This document shows, piece by piece, positions 53,087-62,943 of a stretch of DNA of 64,000 bases. Under the pieces are notes generated by a model. The model saw only the letters and a program-made list of their open reading frames with translations, had not been told where the DNA came from and ran no database searches. Source of the DNA: Thalassotalea piscium (lineage in GTDB: Bacteria > Pseudomonadota > Gammaproteobacteria > Enterobacterales > Alteromonadaceae); assembly GCF_030295935.1 (NCBI RefSeq), contig NZ_AP027362.1:248001-312000 (forward strand), read 5' to 3'. Within the stretch, counting starts at the first letter, position 1, and each line of letters opens with the position of its first letter. The translations under genes were made by a program, and so were the position numbers.

Positions 53087-54628
53087 TTATTTAATAGACA
53101 TTAAGCGGGTGCCTGTCATTTCTTCAGGTTGCTCAAGTGCCATTAAATGTAAAATAGTAGGGGCGATATCGCTTAGAGCACCTTTGTGAGCAACAGTTGC
53201 TTTTCGGCCATAATATATTAATGGCACGGGCTCACATGTATGTGCGGTATGTGCTTGCCCTGAAACATTATCAACCATTTGTTCTGCATTGCCGTGATCA
53301 GCGGTTATTAAACATTCACCGCCAGTTTTTTCTAATGCAGCAATTACTCTACCAATACTTGCATCTACTGCTTCACACGCTTTTACTGCAGCGTCAAACT
53401 TACCGGTATGGCCTACCATGTCGCCGTTAGGATAGTTACACACGATAAAGTCATGCTTGCCACTTTCAATTGCAGCAACCAATTTATCGGTGAGTAATGT
53501 TGAGTTCATTTCAGGCTGTAAGTCGTAGGTAGCCACTTGGGGCGAAGGCACTAAAATTCGTTCTTCACCAACGAAGGTATCTTCTTTGCCACCACTAAAA
53601 AAGAAAGTAACGTGAGCATACTTCTCTGTTTCTGATATACGTAATTGTGTTTTGTTATGTTTTTCTAGCCATTCTCCAAGTACGTTGTTCAACGGCGTTG
53701 GTGGAAATGCACAACTGGTTTTTATATCGGCTGCATATTCAGTTAGCATAACAAAGTCAGATAATTTTGGTTGTTTAATACGAGTAAAACTGTTGAAGCT
53801 ATCGTCTGTAAAGCAGCGGGTAAACTGACGTGCACGATCCGCTCTAAAGTTCATAAAAATTAAGGCATCACCGTCATTTACTTCAATTGCATTGCCATTT
53901 GCATCGGTAATTGCACTTGCTTTAACAAATTCGTCATTTTCGTCACGTTGATATGCGGCTTCTAATGCGGCTTCTGCATTTTGATAGTGATATTGAGCTT
54001 TGCCTGAGGTTAATAAATTATAGGCGGCTTCTACGCGATCCCAACGCTGGTCTCTGTCCATGGCAAAATAGCGCCCAATAACAGAAGCTATTTGGCCAAA
54101 GCCAAGTTCGTTGAACTTATTTTGTGCTTTAATTATTGACGCTTTCGCGCTACGTGGCGGTGTATCTCTACCATCTAAAAAGGCGTGCAAGTAAACTTTT
54201 TTTGCGCCGCGTTGAGCTGCAAGTTCTATCATAGCGAAGATATGATCTTCATGGCTATGAACACCACCAGGAGATAACAAACCAAATATATGAACAGCGC
54301 CATTGGCTGCTATTGCTTTGTCTACCGCTGTGCATAACGCATTGTTGTTATTGAACTCGTTGTCGGCTATGGCTTTGGTAATTCGGGTAAAGTCTTGGTA
54401 AACAATACGGCCAGCGCCTAAATTTACATGGCCTACTTCAGAGTTACCCATTTGTCCGTCGGGTAATCCTACTGCCATACCTGAGGTTTCAATAAGCATA
54501 TTTGGGTAATTTGCCGTTAAGTTATCAAGTACTGGTGTATTTGCGTGGTAAATTGCGTTTGCTTCAGTATCTTCACGATAACCCCAACCATCGAGTATTA
54601 ATAAAACGGTTGATTTTTTATTTGGCAT
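53087..54628 (-). CDS. gpmI: 2,3-bisphosphoglycerate-independent phosphoglycerate mutase
   Basis: 513 residues, the normal family length. Metal and phosphoserine motifs are visible: [12 protein letters not shown] (Asp), [16 protein letters not shown] (catalytic Ser), [65 protein letters not shown] and [11 protein letters not shown] with the second metal cluster. It interconverts 3- and 2-phosphoglycerate in glycolysis in the cytoplasm. The frame extends to 54694, but the ATG at 54628 has GAGGG 5-6 nt upstream and gives the family's usual [16 protein letters not shown] start. It is the first gene of the gpmI-envC-yibQ operon. Confidence 0.97.
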   Translation of the reverse strand: MPNKKSTVLLILDGWGYREDTEANAIYHANTPVLDNLTANYPNMLIETSGMAVGLPDGQMGNSEVGHVNLGAGRIVYQDFTRITKAIADNEFNNNNALCTAVDKAIAANGAVHIFGLLSPGGVHSHEDHIFAMIELAAQRGAKKVYLHAFLDGRDTPPRSAKASIIKAQNKFNELGFGQIASVIGRYFAMDRDQRWDRVEAAYNLLTSGKAQYHYQNAEAALEAAYQRDENDEFVKASAITDANGNAIEVNDGDALIFMNFRADRARQFTRCFTDDSFNSFTRIKQPKLSDFVMLTEYAADIKTSCAFPPTPLNNVLGEWLEKHNKTQLRISETEKYAHVTFFFSGGKEDTFVGEERILVPSPQVATYDLQPEMNSTLLTDKLVAAIESGKHDFIVCNYPNGDMVGHTGKFDAAVKACEAVDASIGRVIAALEKTGGECLITADHGNAEQMVDNVSGQAHTAHTCEPVPLIYYGRKATVAHKGALSDIAPTILHLMALEQPEEMTGTRLMSIK

Positions 54629-54915
54629 GCTCACCCTCATCAGCTTATATATGGTTAAATTCACGCAGGAGTATAACAATCTATAGATAGTCATACCACC
54701 TTAAGATGCCTGTTTCAGAGCATGTGAGCATAGTTTTTTAAATGTTATAAAACTTGGTTAGCACGAGGGGGAAATACGTTCTTGTGAAGTTAAACTGACC
54801 CGCACATAAAAAAAATAGTCCTGTAGCAGATGAAATCGTGTAATTACGCTGTAAAAAAGAGGAGTAATCTGTATACTTACGGCAATTTTTATCTATCTAC
54901 ATGATGTGAAGTTTT

Positions 54916-55341
54916 ATGGATCAATTTATCGCTTTTTTAACAGCTCATCCAATGTTAAGCGCTGCATGGGTTGGGATATTTTTAGCTATCGTTGTTATGA
55001 CGATTAAAATACAGTTTTCACCTATTAAGCAATTAAGCCCTCAAGAGCTAACTTTTGCTGTAAACAAAGAAGATGGCGTTGTCTTAGATATTCGTACAGA
55101 GAAAGACTTTAAAACGAGTCATATTCTTGATGCGAAGCATTTAACGGTTGAAAAAATCAATAAAAATGAATTAACGACCCTTGAAAAGTATAAAGATAAA
55201 CCCATTATTGTAGTATGTGCAGCAGGCATTACCGCATCAACAATAGCGTCTAAGCTATATAAAGCAGGTTACAGTAAAGCTAGCATACTTAAAGGCGGCA
55301 TGAATGCATGGATTAATGCAGGATTACCCGTTAAAAAATAA
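54916..55341 (+). CDS. Membrane-anchored rhodanese-like protein (YibN type)
   Basis: 141 residues. One N-terminal membrane helix (LSAAWVGIFLAIVVMTIKI) is followed by a single rhodanese domain: GVVLDIRTEKDFKTSHILDAKHL and PIIVVCAAGITASTIASKLYKAGYSKASILKGGMNAW. The Cys in VVCAAG is the catalytic sulfur carrier. The partner is unknown; position next to grxC and secB is the conserved yibN-grxC-secB-gpsA order of gammaproteobacteria, which supports the assignment. It is divergent from gpmI. Confidence 0.9.
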   Translation: MDQFIAFLTAHPMLSAAWVGIFLAIVVMTIKIQFSPIKQLSPQELTFAVNKEDGVVLDIRTEKDFKTSHILDAKHLTVEKINKNELTTLEKYKDKPIIVVCAAGITASTIASKLYKAGYSKASILKGGMNAWINAGLPVKK

Positions 55342-55397
55342 TTTTGACACTGTTGCATGCATTTGATTGTTTGCTCTTATCACTAAGGTAGCTAATT

Positions 55398-55655
55398 ATG
55401 GCAGTAGAAATATATACGAAAATTACTTGTGGCTATTGCATGAGAGCAAAAGCTTTGCTTGAGCAAAAGAATGTTGATTTTCGTGAAATTAAAATAGACG
55501 GCAACGCTGAACTTCGTAATGAAATGATTGAACGCAGCCACGGTGGCTATACTGTTCCGCAAATATTTATTAATGACCAACCGATTGGTGGTTGCGATGA
55601 ATTATATGCGTTACACGCACAAAATAAGCTTGATGCTTTACTTGCTGATCAATAA
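55398..55655 (+). CDS. grxC: Glutaredoxin 3
   Basis: 85 residues, the normal length of GrxC. The dithiol active site is CGYC in KITCGYCMRAKALL, with the cis-Pro TVPQIFIN and the GG-C-DEL segment (IGGCDELYALHAQNKLDALL) for glutathione binding. It reduces disulfides with glutathione in the cytoplasm. AAGG precedes the ATG by 9 nt. It is part of the conserved yibN-grxC-secB-gpsA row. Confidence 0.96.
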   Translation: MAVEIYTKITCGYCMRAKALLEQKNVDFREIKIDGNAELRNEMIERSHGGYTVPQIFINDQPIGGCDELYALHAQNKLDALLADQ

Positions 55656-55720
55656 CATTAACTTAATAAATAACAAATAAATAAGTACTGTGAATGTACT
55701 TTTAGCATAGGAAATAAAAA

Positions 55721-56230
55721 ATGGCTGATGAAACTCAAAATGGCGCAGAAGGTTCTGCAGAACAAGCGGCAGCACCACAATTTGCAATTCAACGTGTTTA
55801 TACAAAAGATTTATCTTTTGAAACACCTAATTCTCCAGCTATTTTTCAAAAAGAATGGAAACCTGAGCTTAAGTTAGACCTAGATACACGCTCTAACAAG
55901 TTAACTGATGATACGTACGAAGTTGTTTTAGCGTTAACAGTAACAGCAATAGTAGAAGGCCAAACAGCCTTTTTAGCTGAAGTACAACAAGCGGGTATTT
56001 TTACTATTGGTAACTTACCTGAAGCACAATTAGCGCACACTATTGGTGCTTTTTGCCCAACAACATTATTTCCGTATGCGCGTGAAGCGGTTGCTAACTT
56101 AGTAAGCCGTGGTTCATTCCCACAAATTAATTTAGCACCTGTTAACTTTGAAGCATTATTTGCTTCTTATGTTCAACAGAAAGCGGCTGAAGTACAAGCT
56201 GCTCAGCAAGCTAATGCAGAAACTCATTAG
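55721..56230 (+). CDS. secB: SecB protein-export chaperone
   Basis: 169 residues. The SecB fold is evident from [107 protein letters not shown]. It forms a tetramer that keeps preproteins unfolded and delivers them to SecA. AGGAAA lies just before the ATG. The gene lies 12 bp before gpsA, and both follow grxC on the same strand. Confidence 0.97.
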   Translation: MADETQNGAEGSAEQAAAPQFAIQRVYTKDLSFETPNSPAIFQKEWKPELKLDLDTRSNKLTDDTYEVVLALTVTAIVEGQTAFLAEVQQAGIFTIGNLPEAQLAHTIGAFCPTTLFPYAREAVANLVSRGSFPQINLAPVNFEALFASYVQQKAAEVQAAQQANAETH

Positions 56231-56242
56231 TTCGCTTACATA

Positions 56243-57238
56243 ATGGCTGATATTTGTGTTTTAGGAGCAGGCTCATACGGGACTGCTCTTGCTATTTGCT
56301 TAGCAAGAAATGGTCATAAAACCCTTTTATGGGGCCGCAGTGCTGATCATATCGACGAAATGAAGCAATCTGGCACTAATGAAAGATACCTTTCTGGTAT
56401 TAAATTTCCTACTACGCTTGCAGTTGAATCAGATTTAGCTGAGGTGGTTAAGTCTAGCCGCAATATTTTGCTTGTAGTTCCAAGCCATGCCTTTGGTGAC
56501 ATGATCACCCAAATTAAGCCCTGGCTACGAAGCGATGCACGCTTAGCGTGGGCTACTAAAGGTTTAGATCATAAAACTGGCCGATTATTGCAAGATGTAG
56601 CACGTGATATTTTAGGTGATGAGATTCCGTTAGCGGTGTTATCAGGGCCAACATTTGCGAAAGAAATGGCGGCGGGTTTACCTACAGCTATTTCTTTGTC
56701 TTCAACTGATGACGACTTTACTGGCGAACTTTCCGATTTATTACATTGTGAAAAAACATTTAGAGTGTACCCAAATAACGATTTTATTGGGGTTCAGTTA
56801 GGTGGTGCAGTGAAGAACGTTATTGCCATTGGCGCAGGTATTGCTGATGGTATTGGTTTTGGTGCCAATGCGAGAACGGCATTAATTACCCGTGGTTTAG
56901 CGGAAATGACCCGTTTAGGGGCAGCAATGAATGCAGAGCCTAGTACGTTTATGGGTATGGCGGGCTTAGGTGATTTAGTACTCACTTGTACAGATAATCA
57001 ATCGAGAAATCGACGTTTTGGTTTGGCCTTAGGCAAGGGTGTTGAAGTAGAACAAGCCATGGCAGATATTGGTCAGGTTGTTGAAGGTTATCGTAATACT
57101 AAAGAAGTGCATATGTTAGCTCAACGTATGAATGTTGAAATGCCAATCGTTGATCAAGTATATCAAGTACTTTATTGCGGTAAAGCGGCTAAACTCGCCG
57201 CTTATGATTTGTTATCTCGTGAACGTAAATACGAATAA
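56243..57238 (+). CDS. gpsA: Glycerol-3-phosphate dehydrogenase [NAD(P)+]
   Basis: 331 residues. NAD-binding motif [27 protein letters not shown] at the N-terminus; [25 protein letters not shown] and [19 protein letters not shown] follow. The catalytic Lys lies in [36 protein letters not shown]. It makes sn-glycerol-3-phosphate from dihydroxyacetone phosphate for phospholipid synthesis. It is coupled to secB and convergent with trmL. Confidence 0.97.
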   Translation: MADICVLGAGSYGTALAICLARNGHKTLLWGRSADHIDEMKQSGTNERYLSGIKFPTTLAVESDLAEVVKSSRNILLVVPSHAFGDMITQIKPWLRSDARLAWATKGLDHKTGRLLQDVARDILGDEIPLAVLSGPTFAKEMAAGLPTAISLSSTDDDFTGELSDLLHCEKTFRVYPNNDFIGVQLGGAVKNVIAIGAGIADGIGFGANARTALITRGLAEMTRLGAAMNAEPSTFMGMAGLGDLVLTCTDNQSRNRRFGLALGKGVEVEQAMADIGQVVEGYRNTKEVHMLAQRMNVEMPIVDQVYQVLYCGKAAKLAAYDLLSRERKYE

Positions 57239-57279
57239 AGTGTGTGACGTTATTGTAAATTGTTGCATACGTTCAATTG

Positions 57280-57744
57280 CTATACGGCGTTAGTAAATCC
57301 TAACTGACGCCATGCTTCAAATATAATAACAGCTGTCGCGTTTGATAAGTTCATACTGCGACTATCTTTAAGCATGGGTATTCTAATTTTATCTTCATCA
57401 GGTATTTGTTGGCGCACTTCTTCGGGTAACCCTGCCGTTTCTGAACCAAAGAGTAGGTAATCACCCGCTTTAAATATGACATCACCATAAAAGTGTGTGG
57501 TTTTCGTGGTTACCGCTAATACTCGCTCTGGTTGTTCTGACTCAATAAATGCTTGGTAGTTTTTATGACGCTTTATTGCGGCAAACTCATGATAATCAAG
57601 CCCAGCTCTTCTGAGCTTTTTGTCGTCTAGGTCAAAACCTAAGGGTTCGATAAGGTGTAACCTAAAGCCCGAATTAGCACATAGTCGAATAATATTTCCG
57701 GTGTTAGGTGGAATTTGTGGCTGAAATAGCACAACATCTAACAT
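57280..57744 (-). CDS. trmL: tRNA (cytidine(34)-2'-O)-methyltransferase
   Basis: 154 residues, SPOUT superfamily, a minimal trefoil-knot methyltransferase. It starts [37 protein letters not shown], with [12 protein letters not shown] and [30 protein letters not shown] forming the SAM-binding knot. It methylates the 2'-OH of the wobble base in tRNA-Leu isoacceptors. It is convergent with gpsA and divergent from fieF; monocistronic by layout. Confidence 0.95.
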   Translation of the reverse strand: MLDVVLFQPQIPPNTGNIIRLCANSGFRLHLIEPLGFDLDDKKLRRAGLDYHEFAAIKRHKNYQAFIESEQPERVLAVTTKTTHFYGDVIFKAGDYLLFGSETAGLPEEVRQQIPDEDKIRIPMLKDSRSMNLSNATAVIIFEAWRQLGFTNAV

Positions 57745-57870
57745 ATAAAGCTCTCTTGGTTTAATTTACGTTATTATACCAATGAGGTTTAACCTTGCTC
57801 AAGGTAAAGCGAACATAATCGTTAGCCTTAGTTTGGTTTATGACATTAATTGAACAGTGAATAAACTCTT

Positions 57871-58770
57871 ATGATCGATGAGAAACAAGCACAGCAAAAC
57901 CAGTATAAATCTTTAGTTAATATGGCCGCCTTTCTTGCAACTGCTACGGCCTTGGTATTATTAGGCTTAAAGCTGTATGCATGGTTTGTAACTGATGCTA
58001 GTTCGATGTTAGCGTCTGCAACAGACTCGTTGTTAGATTTATTTGCGTCATTAATGAATGTGGTTATTTTACGTTTTGCTCTGGCACCGCCTGACTCTGA
58101 ACATAAATTTGGTCATGGTAAAGCAGAAAGCTTAGCGGGTTTGGTACAGTCGGCATTTGTGCTTGGTTCAGCCTTATTATTAATGATAAATGGTATTGAC
58201 CGTATTATTACGCCTAAGCAAATTGTGCATACTGAAGTAGGTATGATTATTAGCGTTGTAGCGATTGTTTTAACCTCGTTCTTGGTGCTAGTACAGCGTT
58301 ATGTAATTAAGCGCACTGGCTCGGTTGCAATAAGCGCAGACGCACTACATTATCAGTCTGATCTGTTGTTAAACTTTGGTGTTTTACTCGCATTATTTTT
58401 AAGCCAAGGCTATTGGTTAAGAGCTGATGGTGTTTTCACTGTTTTGGTGGGTGTGTACTTATTAGTGGGTGCTTTAAAGATAGTATGGTTGAGTGTGAAG
58501 CATTTAATGGATCACGAATTAGACGAAGACGATATTACTACAATTAAAACTATTGTTGAAAAGCATCGACAAGCTAAAGGTCTACACGACTTACGTACAC
58601 GCCAATCAGGCAATATTCGCTTTATTCAATTTCACTTAGAACTTGATGATCAATTAAGTTTGCTTGAAGCACATACCATTGGTGAAAGTATCGAAAAGGA
58701 GATAGAAACTTTACTATCGCCTTGCGAAGTATTTATACATCATGATCCTGTGTCTGTTACACGGGGTTAA
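57871..58770 (+). CDS. fieF: Cation efflux protein, FieF/YiiP type
   Basis: 299 residues, CDF family. About six helices: the metal site of helix 2 is SATDSLLDLFASLMN (Asp-x3-Asp), helix 5 has ADALHYQSDLLLNFGV (His-x3-Asp), and KFGHGKAESLAGLVQS forms the conserved cytoplasmic loop. A C-terminal ferredoxin-like metal-sensing domain (LRTRQSGNIRFIQFHLELDDQLSLLEAH) follows. It exports Zn2+ and Fe2+ in exchange for protons. It is convergent with the hydrolase gene, and the two stop codons are adjacent. Confidence 0.93.
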   Translation: MIDEKQAQQNQYKSLVNMAAFLATATALVLLGLKLYAWFVTDASSMLASATDSLLDLFASLMNVVILRFALAPPDSEHKFGHGKAESLAGLVQSAFVLGSALLLMINGIDRIITPKQIVHTEVGMIISVVAIVLTSFLVLVQRYVIKRTGSVAISADALHYQSDLLLNFGVLLALFLSQGYWLRADGVFTVLVGVYLLVGALKIVWLSVKHLMDHELDEDDITTIKTIVEKHRQAKGLHDLRTRQSGNIRFIQFHLELDDQLSLLEAHTIGESIEKEIETLLSPCEVFIHHDPVSVTRG

Positions 58771-59823
58771 TTACTGAAATTTTTGAAACCAGTTTAATGT
58801 AGTGTTAAGTGCTTGCTTGCGATATTTCTCTTGTTCAAAAAATAACTCGTGATAAGCACCGTCAACTCTGAAAGGGACTCGGTCTGGACATAAGCGCTTG
58901 TTTTGTTGATATAATGCAGTACAAAATTCGTCTTGGGTTGCATTATCAACAATGGTGTCGTTACCGGCTTGTAAGATTAATATTGGTGTTTTTAATTGGT
59001 GAATGTCGTTAAAAATATCGTTGTTCACCTGAAATGCTTGTTTTAACCACTGAAAAGTAACACCACCCACTTGTAGCGACGGCTGCTTTTGAAAGTTATT
59101 AATTATCCCCTGATAACGCTGTTCAGATTGTGTGAGTAAATTATCGGCAAAACTCACTTCTTGATAGTCACCAAAACCAATAAAGTACCATGGTTCGCTT
59201 GAGAATAAGTTATTTAGCATAACACCTGTATTTACTAGGCCTTTGGCGAGCCAAGACGGAATACCCCCTAGATTAATTGCAAACATTGGCGAAGCTAATA
59301 CTGCCGCTTTTACTAGATCAGGGTAAAGTTGTAATACCCTTACAGTAATTGCGCCTCCCATTGAATGAGCGAGCACTAGCGGTTTAGTGTTAGGCAAGCA
59401 ATGCGGTAATACATGCTGTTGTATAAAGGTTGCTTGATCGTGTGCGTAATCGTCAAAATTTTTAACATAACCTTTATGGGTGTTACTTGCCATGCGTTGT
59501 GATAACCCTTGACCGCGATGATCTATAATAAAAATATTGTAGCCTTGTTTTGCTAAGTCGTACGCGAGTTCTTGATACTTGATGTAGCCTTCTGTTCTAC
59601 CCGGTGAAATCACTAAGCATTGCCCTTGAGGGTTAGTAATAAATTGGGCGTAGCTTATCTCTATTTCATCAATGCCTTGAAAGGTAGCAAAAGTTCCTTG
59701 TTGCCAATAAGATTCTATCTCATCTGCAAGGGTAAAGGTTGAACTGGTGGTCATGGCAACACTCATTGGCATGGTTAATAAAAGCATTATAGCGAGTATG
59801 TTACATTTTAAGCTGACAGTCAT
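58771..59823 (-). CDS. Alpha/beta hydrolase, PldB (lysophospholipase L2)-like
   Basis: 350 residues with an N-terminal hydrophobic segment (CNILAIMLLLTMPMSVAMT) that may be a signal peptide. The serine hydrolase fold has CLVISPGRTEGYIKYQELAYDLAKQGYNIFIIDHRGQGLSQR and PLVLAHSMGGAITVRVL (nucleophile Ser in H-S-M-G-G). ILILQAGNDTIVDN supplies the Asp region, and GAYHELFFEQEKYR the catalytic His. It resembles the serine aminopeptidase S33/PldB group that releases fatty acids from lysophospholipids. It lies 26 bp after cpxA on the same strand, so it may be part of that operon. Confidence 0.82.
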   Translation of the reverse strand: MTVSLKCNILAIMLLLTMPMSVAMTTSSTFTLADEIESYWQQGTFATFQGIDEIEISYAQFITNPQGQCLVISPGRTEGYIKYQELAYDLAKQGYNIFIIDHRGQGLSQRMASNTHKGYVKNFDDYAHDQATFIQQHVLPHCLPNTKPLVLAHSMGGAITVRVLQLYPDLVKAAVLASPMFAINLGGIPSWLAKGLVNTGVMLNNLFSSEPWYFIGFGDYQEVSFADNLLTQSEQRYQGIINNFQKQPSLQVGGVTFQWLKQAFQVNNDIFNDIHQLKTPILILQAGNDTIVDNATQDEFCTALYQQNKRLCPDRVPFRVDGAYHELFFEQEKYRKQALNTTLNWFQKFQ

Positions 59824-59849
59824 AATATTTTTATACTTTTCTAGTTAAA

Positions 59850-61232
59850 TTATCTTGGTAAAACGAGGGTTACTGTTAGTCCATTCGACTCATTATTTTG
59901 AGCAAAAATATTACCATTATGCGCCAGTATTGCTTGGTGTGCGATGGCTAGCCCGAGCCCTGTTCCGCCGGTGTCGCGATCTCGTGCATGTTCGACCCGA
60001 TAAAACGGCTGAAACAATTGGTTAATTGATTCTTCTGGCACACCTGGCCCTGAGTCAACAACCTGTATGGTAATGTCTTTGTCGCTTAACAGGGTAAATA
60101 CGTTAATAGTCGAATTTGCGGGGCTATATTTTACGGCGTTTATCAGTACATTGGTAATTGCACTTGCCAAGAGCTTACCGTCTGCTTGAATAGTAACAGC
60201 TTTAGGGACTTTAGCATTGATGGTAATAGATTTGTTATTTGCTAGGTATTGACCGTCTGTAATGCAGGCATTTAATAATGAAGATAAGTCACAGGTTTGT
60301 AGCGATAAGTGCTGAATGGTATTTTCTAAGCGCGATAAAGATAATACCTCGGCTATCATGTCATCTAAACGAGTCACTTCAAGTTCACAACGGGAAAGAT
60401 GAGTTATTAATGTTTCTTTGTTATCAATAGATTGAAGAGCTAAACCTATCGCCATTTGTAAACGTGTCATTGGCGACCTTAGTTCATGTGAGACATCGCC
60501 TAAAAGCCGTTGGTGCGCGGTAATATTTTGTTCAAGTTTTTCAGCCATTTGGTTAAAGCTACGGCTAAGATCACCAAGTTCGTCAATACGCTTAGTGGTG
60601 TTGTGGTCAACTCGAGTGGTTAATTGACCATTTCCTATTTTTGCCGCTGCATGTTTAATTTTCACTAGTGGTCTACTGAGCGAACGAGCGAGTAACCAAG
60701 CTAAAAGCATACTTACGATAACTGGAATAATAATACGTGCCCATTTGGGTAATTGCATTACATACGAACTAAAGTGGGGGTTATCACCCTTAACAGCAAT
60801 GTATAGCTGATAATTGGTGTTCGCTATTGTTGTATTTAATGGGCCAGTAATTCTAGCGTTAGCGAATTGTATACTTGCAGGGCTGTCAAAACTGTTTGTT
60901 TCTAAATAAGGTATCAGAGGATTTAAAAAGCGGTTTTTGTTAGCAAATACTTTAGTTGTAGCTGGGTCTTTGAGTAGAATTGCTTCTCCTCGTAGTGGTA
61001 AATTTTTAGCTAATAGACGGTTAACTGTTATTGTCTCTGAGCGTTCTATCCTTTTTTTTAAGTATTTAAGGCGATGTATATCTTTTTTATGTAAGGGCAT
61101 TAATACGCTTTCTTCAGCAAGTTGAGTAGAAATTACGCGCGTTAAGGCAATAGATAAAATAGCAAAAAGCCAAAATGAAATAAAAAGTTTAAAAGCAATT
61201 GAAGACAATGATTTAGTGATTTTATTAAGCAC
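59850..61232 (-). CDS. cpxA: CpxA envelope-stress sensor histidine kinase
   Basis: 460 residues. Helix 1 near 12-32 and helix 2 near 165-185 (WARIIIPVIVSMLLAWLLARSL) enclose a periplasmic sensor; a HAMP domain (SRPLVKIKHAAAKIGNGQLTTRV) follows. The catalytic core has the phospho-acceptor His in LLGDVSHELRSPMTRLQMAI, the N-box ALTNVLINAVKYSP-type AITNVLINAVKYSP, and G-boxes VVDSGPGVPEE and DTGGTGLGLAIAHQA. It phosphorylates CpxR in response to envelope damage. The GTG start overlaps the TAG stop of cpxR (TAGTG), so translation is coupled. Confidence 0.92.
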   Translation of the reverse strand: MLNKITKSLSSIAFKLFISFWLFAILSIALTRVISTQLAEESVLMPLHKKDIHRLKYLKKRIERSETITVNRLLAKNLPLRGEAILLKDPATTKVFANKNRFLNPLIPYLETNSFDSPASIQFANARITGPLNTTIANTNYQLYIAVKGDNPHFSSYVMQLPKWARIIIPVIVSMLLAWLLARSLSRPLVKIKHAAAKIGNGQLTTRVDHNTTKRIDELGDLSRSFNQMAEKLEQNITAHQRLLGDVSHELRSPMTRLQMAIGLALQSIDNKETLITHLSRCELEVTRLDDMIAEVLSLSRLENTIQHLSLQTCDLSSLLNACITDGQYLANNKSITINAKVPKAVTIQADGKLLASAITNVLINAVKYSPANSTINVFTLLSDKDITIQVVDSGPGVPEESINQLFQPFYRVEHARDRDTGGTGLGLAIAHQAILAHNGNIFAQNNESNGLTVTLVLPR

Positions 61233-61933
61233 TACTCTACTCCACCCGTTAAAAAGAGATAACCAGCTCCACGAATAGTTTTAAGCTTTTCGTTAGGACT
61301 TTTTGCTTGTAATTTACGACGAATATTACTGACATGCATGTCGATACTACGATCAAAGGCACTAAGTCTTCTATGAAGTACTTGCTCTGAAATTTGTTCT
61401 TTACTAACGATTTGGCCTTGTTGATTCATTAGCAATTCAAGTATTTGATATTCAGTGCCGGTAAGCTCTACTATTTGACCGTGGCAATGCACTTCTCTCG
61501 TCGCATTATCTAACGTGACATGGTTAATTTCTAATTTGCTATTGGCAACTTTGGCATTTTTAACAATGTCGATACGTCGTAAAATTGCATTAATTCGGGC
61601 AAGTAACTCTTTATGCTGAAAAGGTTTGGCTAAATAGTCATCTGCACCTAGTTCTAACCCAAGAATGCGGTCTGCATCATCACCTTTGGCAGTGAGCATT
61701 AAAATGGGCGTTTTGTGTTTACCGCCTAGCGCTTTAAGCAACTCGAAGCCATTTAATCCAGGCATCATTACATCGAGTAAAATTAATGAAAAGCTATTAT
61801 CGTAAGCTCGAGCTAAACCTGAAACACCGTCATAACAGCATTCAATATTATACCCTTCGTTCGATAAGTATTCAGCTAGAAGCTCAGACAGTTCTTTATC
61901 GTCATCAATAATTAAAATTTTATTCTGACTCAT
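61232..61933 (-). CDS. cpxR: CpxR response regulator (OmpR family)
   Basis: 233 residues from MSQNKILIIDDDKELSELLAEYL. The receiver domain has the acidic pocket DDD, the phospho-acceptor Asp in LILLDVMMPGLNGFELL and KPFQHKELLARINAILRR with the conserved Lys. The winged-helix C-terminal domain has VELTGTEYQILELLMNQQGQIVSKEQISEQVLHRRLSAFDRSIDMHVSNIRRKL. The frame extends 15 codons upstream (to 61978), but the ATG at 61933 gives the family's start. A CpxR-box-like site lies 64-79 bp upstream, in the region shared with the divergent CpxP-like gene. Confidence 0.93.
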   Translation of the reverse strand: MSQNKILIIDDDKELSELLAEYLSNEGYNIECCYDGVSGLARAYDNSFSLILLDVMMPGLNGFELLKALGGKHKTPILMLTAKGDDADRILGLELGADDYLAKPFQHKELLARINAILRRIDIVKNAKVANSKLEINHVTLDNATREVHCHGQIVELTGTEYQILELLMNQQGQIVSKEQISEQVLHRRLSAFDRSIDMHVSNIRRKLQAKSPNEKLKTIRGAGYLFLTGGVE

Positions 61934-61996
61934 AATTACGCAAGTTAGGTTGGACTTAGCGTTATAATATACCAACAATTACATTTGAAAGTTATC

Positions 61997-62012
61997 TTTA
62001 CACAACCTTTAC
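61997..62012 (-). promoter_or_regulatory. CpxR-box-like operator between cpxR and cpxP-like gene
   Basis: The minus strand reads GTAAA-GGTTGT-GTAAA, two direct GTAAA half-sites with a 6-nt spacer, matching the CpxR consensus GTAAA-N4 to 8-GTAAA. It lies between the divergent genes and can serve both, as in enterobacterial cpxRA/cpxP. Confidence 0.7.
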
Positions 62013-62079
62013 ATTGGTTTGCGTTTCTTTGCATTGCAATTGGTAAGCTTAAGTTGAATTAATTAAAGAGGGTTTTCTC

Positions 62080-62541
62080 ATGAAAAAGATAGTATCAACA
62101 GGTTTAACTGCCGCTATTTTAGCATTGTCAGTATCAAGCATAAGCTTTGTAAGTAACGCCAACCCGCATGACGGTTTTTCGGGTAAAAGCCATGGCGCTA
62201 AACAAGAGCATCGTCAGTTTAAGCGTATGGCTAAACACCTTGATTTAACTGACGAACAAAAAGTGCTATTTAAAAGCTTAAAAGAAACAGCAAAAGAAAA
62301 TCGCAGTGCGATGAAAGAGAAAATGCAAGGTTACAAAGAGCAGATGAAAGCGCTAATAAGTGCGACTGAATTTGATGAACAAGCCTTTCTTCAATTGCAT
62401 AGCTCTTATCAAAATACTTTTGCAGAAATGGCTTTGATCAAAGCAAAACATAAGCACCAAATGATGCGAATACTGACGCCCGAGCAACAAGAAAAAGCTC
62501 AGAATATGAGAGGAAAAAGAAAAGGGAAAGGCCCTAGATAA
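62080..62541 (+). CDS. CpxP/Spy-like periplasmic LTxxQ-motif protein
   Basis: 153 residues with a signal peptide (KIVSTGLTAAILALSVSSISFVSNA). The mature part is charged and helical with two LTxxQ motifs: HLDLTDEQKVLFKSLKET and RILTPEQQEKAQNMRGKRKG. These mark the CpxP/Spy family, which binds misfolded periplasmic proteins and restrains CpxA. The gene is divergent from cpxR and carries a CpxR-box-like site in its promoter region, as cpxP does in enterobacteria. GAGGG lies 8-10 nt before the ATG. A terminator follows. Confidence 0.87.
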   Translation: MKKIVSTGLTAAILALSVSSISFVSNANPHDGFSGKSHGAKQEHRQFKRMAKHLDLTDEQKVLFKSLKETAKENRSAMKEKMQGYKEQMKALISATEFDEQAFLQLHSSYQNTFAEMALIKAKHKHQMMRILTPEQQEKAQNMRGKRKGKGPR

Positions 62542-62571
62542 AACTAGCTTTTAGTGGGCATGATTTGTTGT

Positions 62572-62602
62572 AAAAGGGTAGGCCTAAGTGCCTACTCTTT
62601 TT
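62572..62602 (+). terminator. Rho-independent terminator after the CpxP-like gene
   Basis: AAAAGGGTAGGC pairs with GCCTACTCTTTT around CTAAGT, with a following T-run. Near-symmetric stem; clear. Confidence 0.9.
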
Positions 62603-62652
62603 TGACGCTAATTGTACCCAGAGGCATTTTTATATAATTATAATTACTAAGC

Positions 62653-62943
62653 CTAGTTAATCTGAGTTCTGGGTAACGGATGTACGAGCAACACCGATAA
62701 AGTTATGTTTTTCAATTGCTTATTATAGAGCGGCCGTATTCCTTATGTAGTTATATATCAATGTTATAAGTGTTGAGTGAATCAAGGCAAGTTTGCGTAC
62801 CTAATAGCGAGCTATTAGTAGCAAATTAACGGTTTTTTAGTTCCAGACAAAAACCAAGTACCTACGTCCATGCAGGCAACGCAGATACGCGCAAAAACCG
62901 TGACATTGACGTGCTTAGCTTATCCAGAACTCAGGTTAGTTAG
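62653..62943. mobile_element. MITE-like element with terminal inverted repeats
   Basis: The ends CTAGTTAATCTGAGTTCTGG plus GTAA (62653-62676) and, in reverse complement, CTAACTAACCTGAGTTCTGG plus ATAA (62920-62943) match at 20 of 24 positions. The 243 bp between have no ORF but hold hairpin-prone sequence (for example GCAGGCAACGCAGATACGCGC-rich DNA and TAATAGCGAGCTATTA). A clear target duplication is not visible. The right end covers the stop codon of the TonB-domain gene. Confidence 0.55.
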
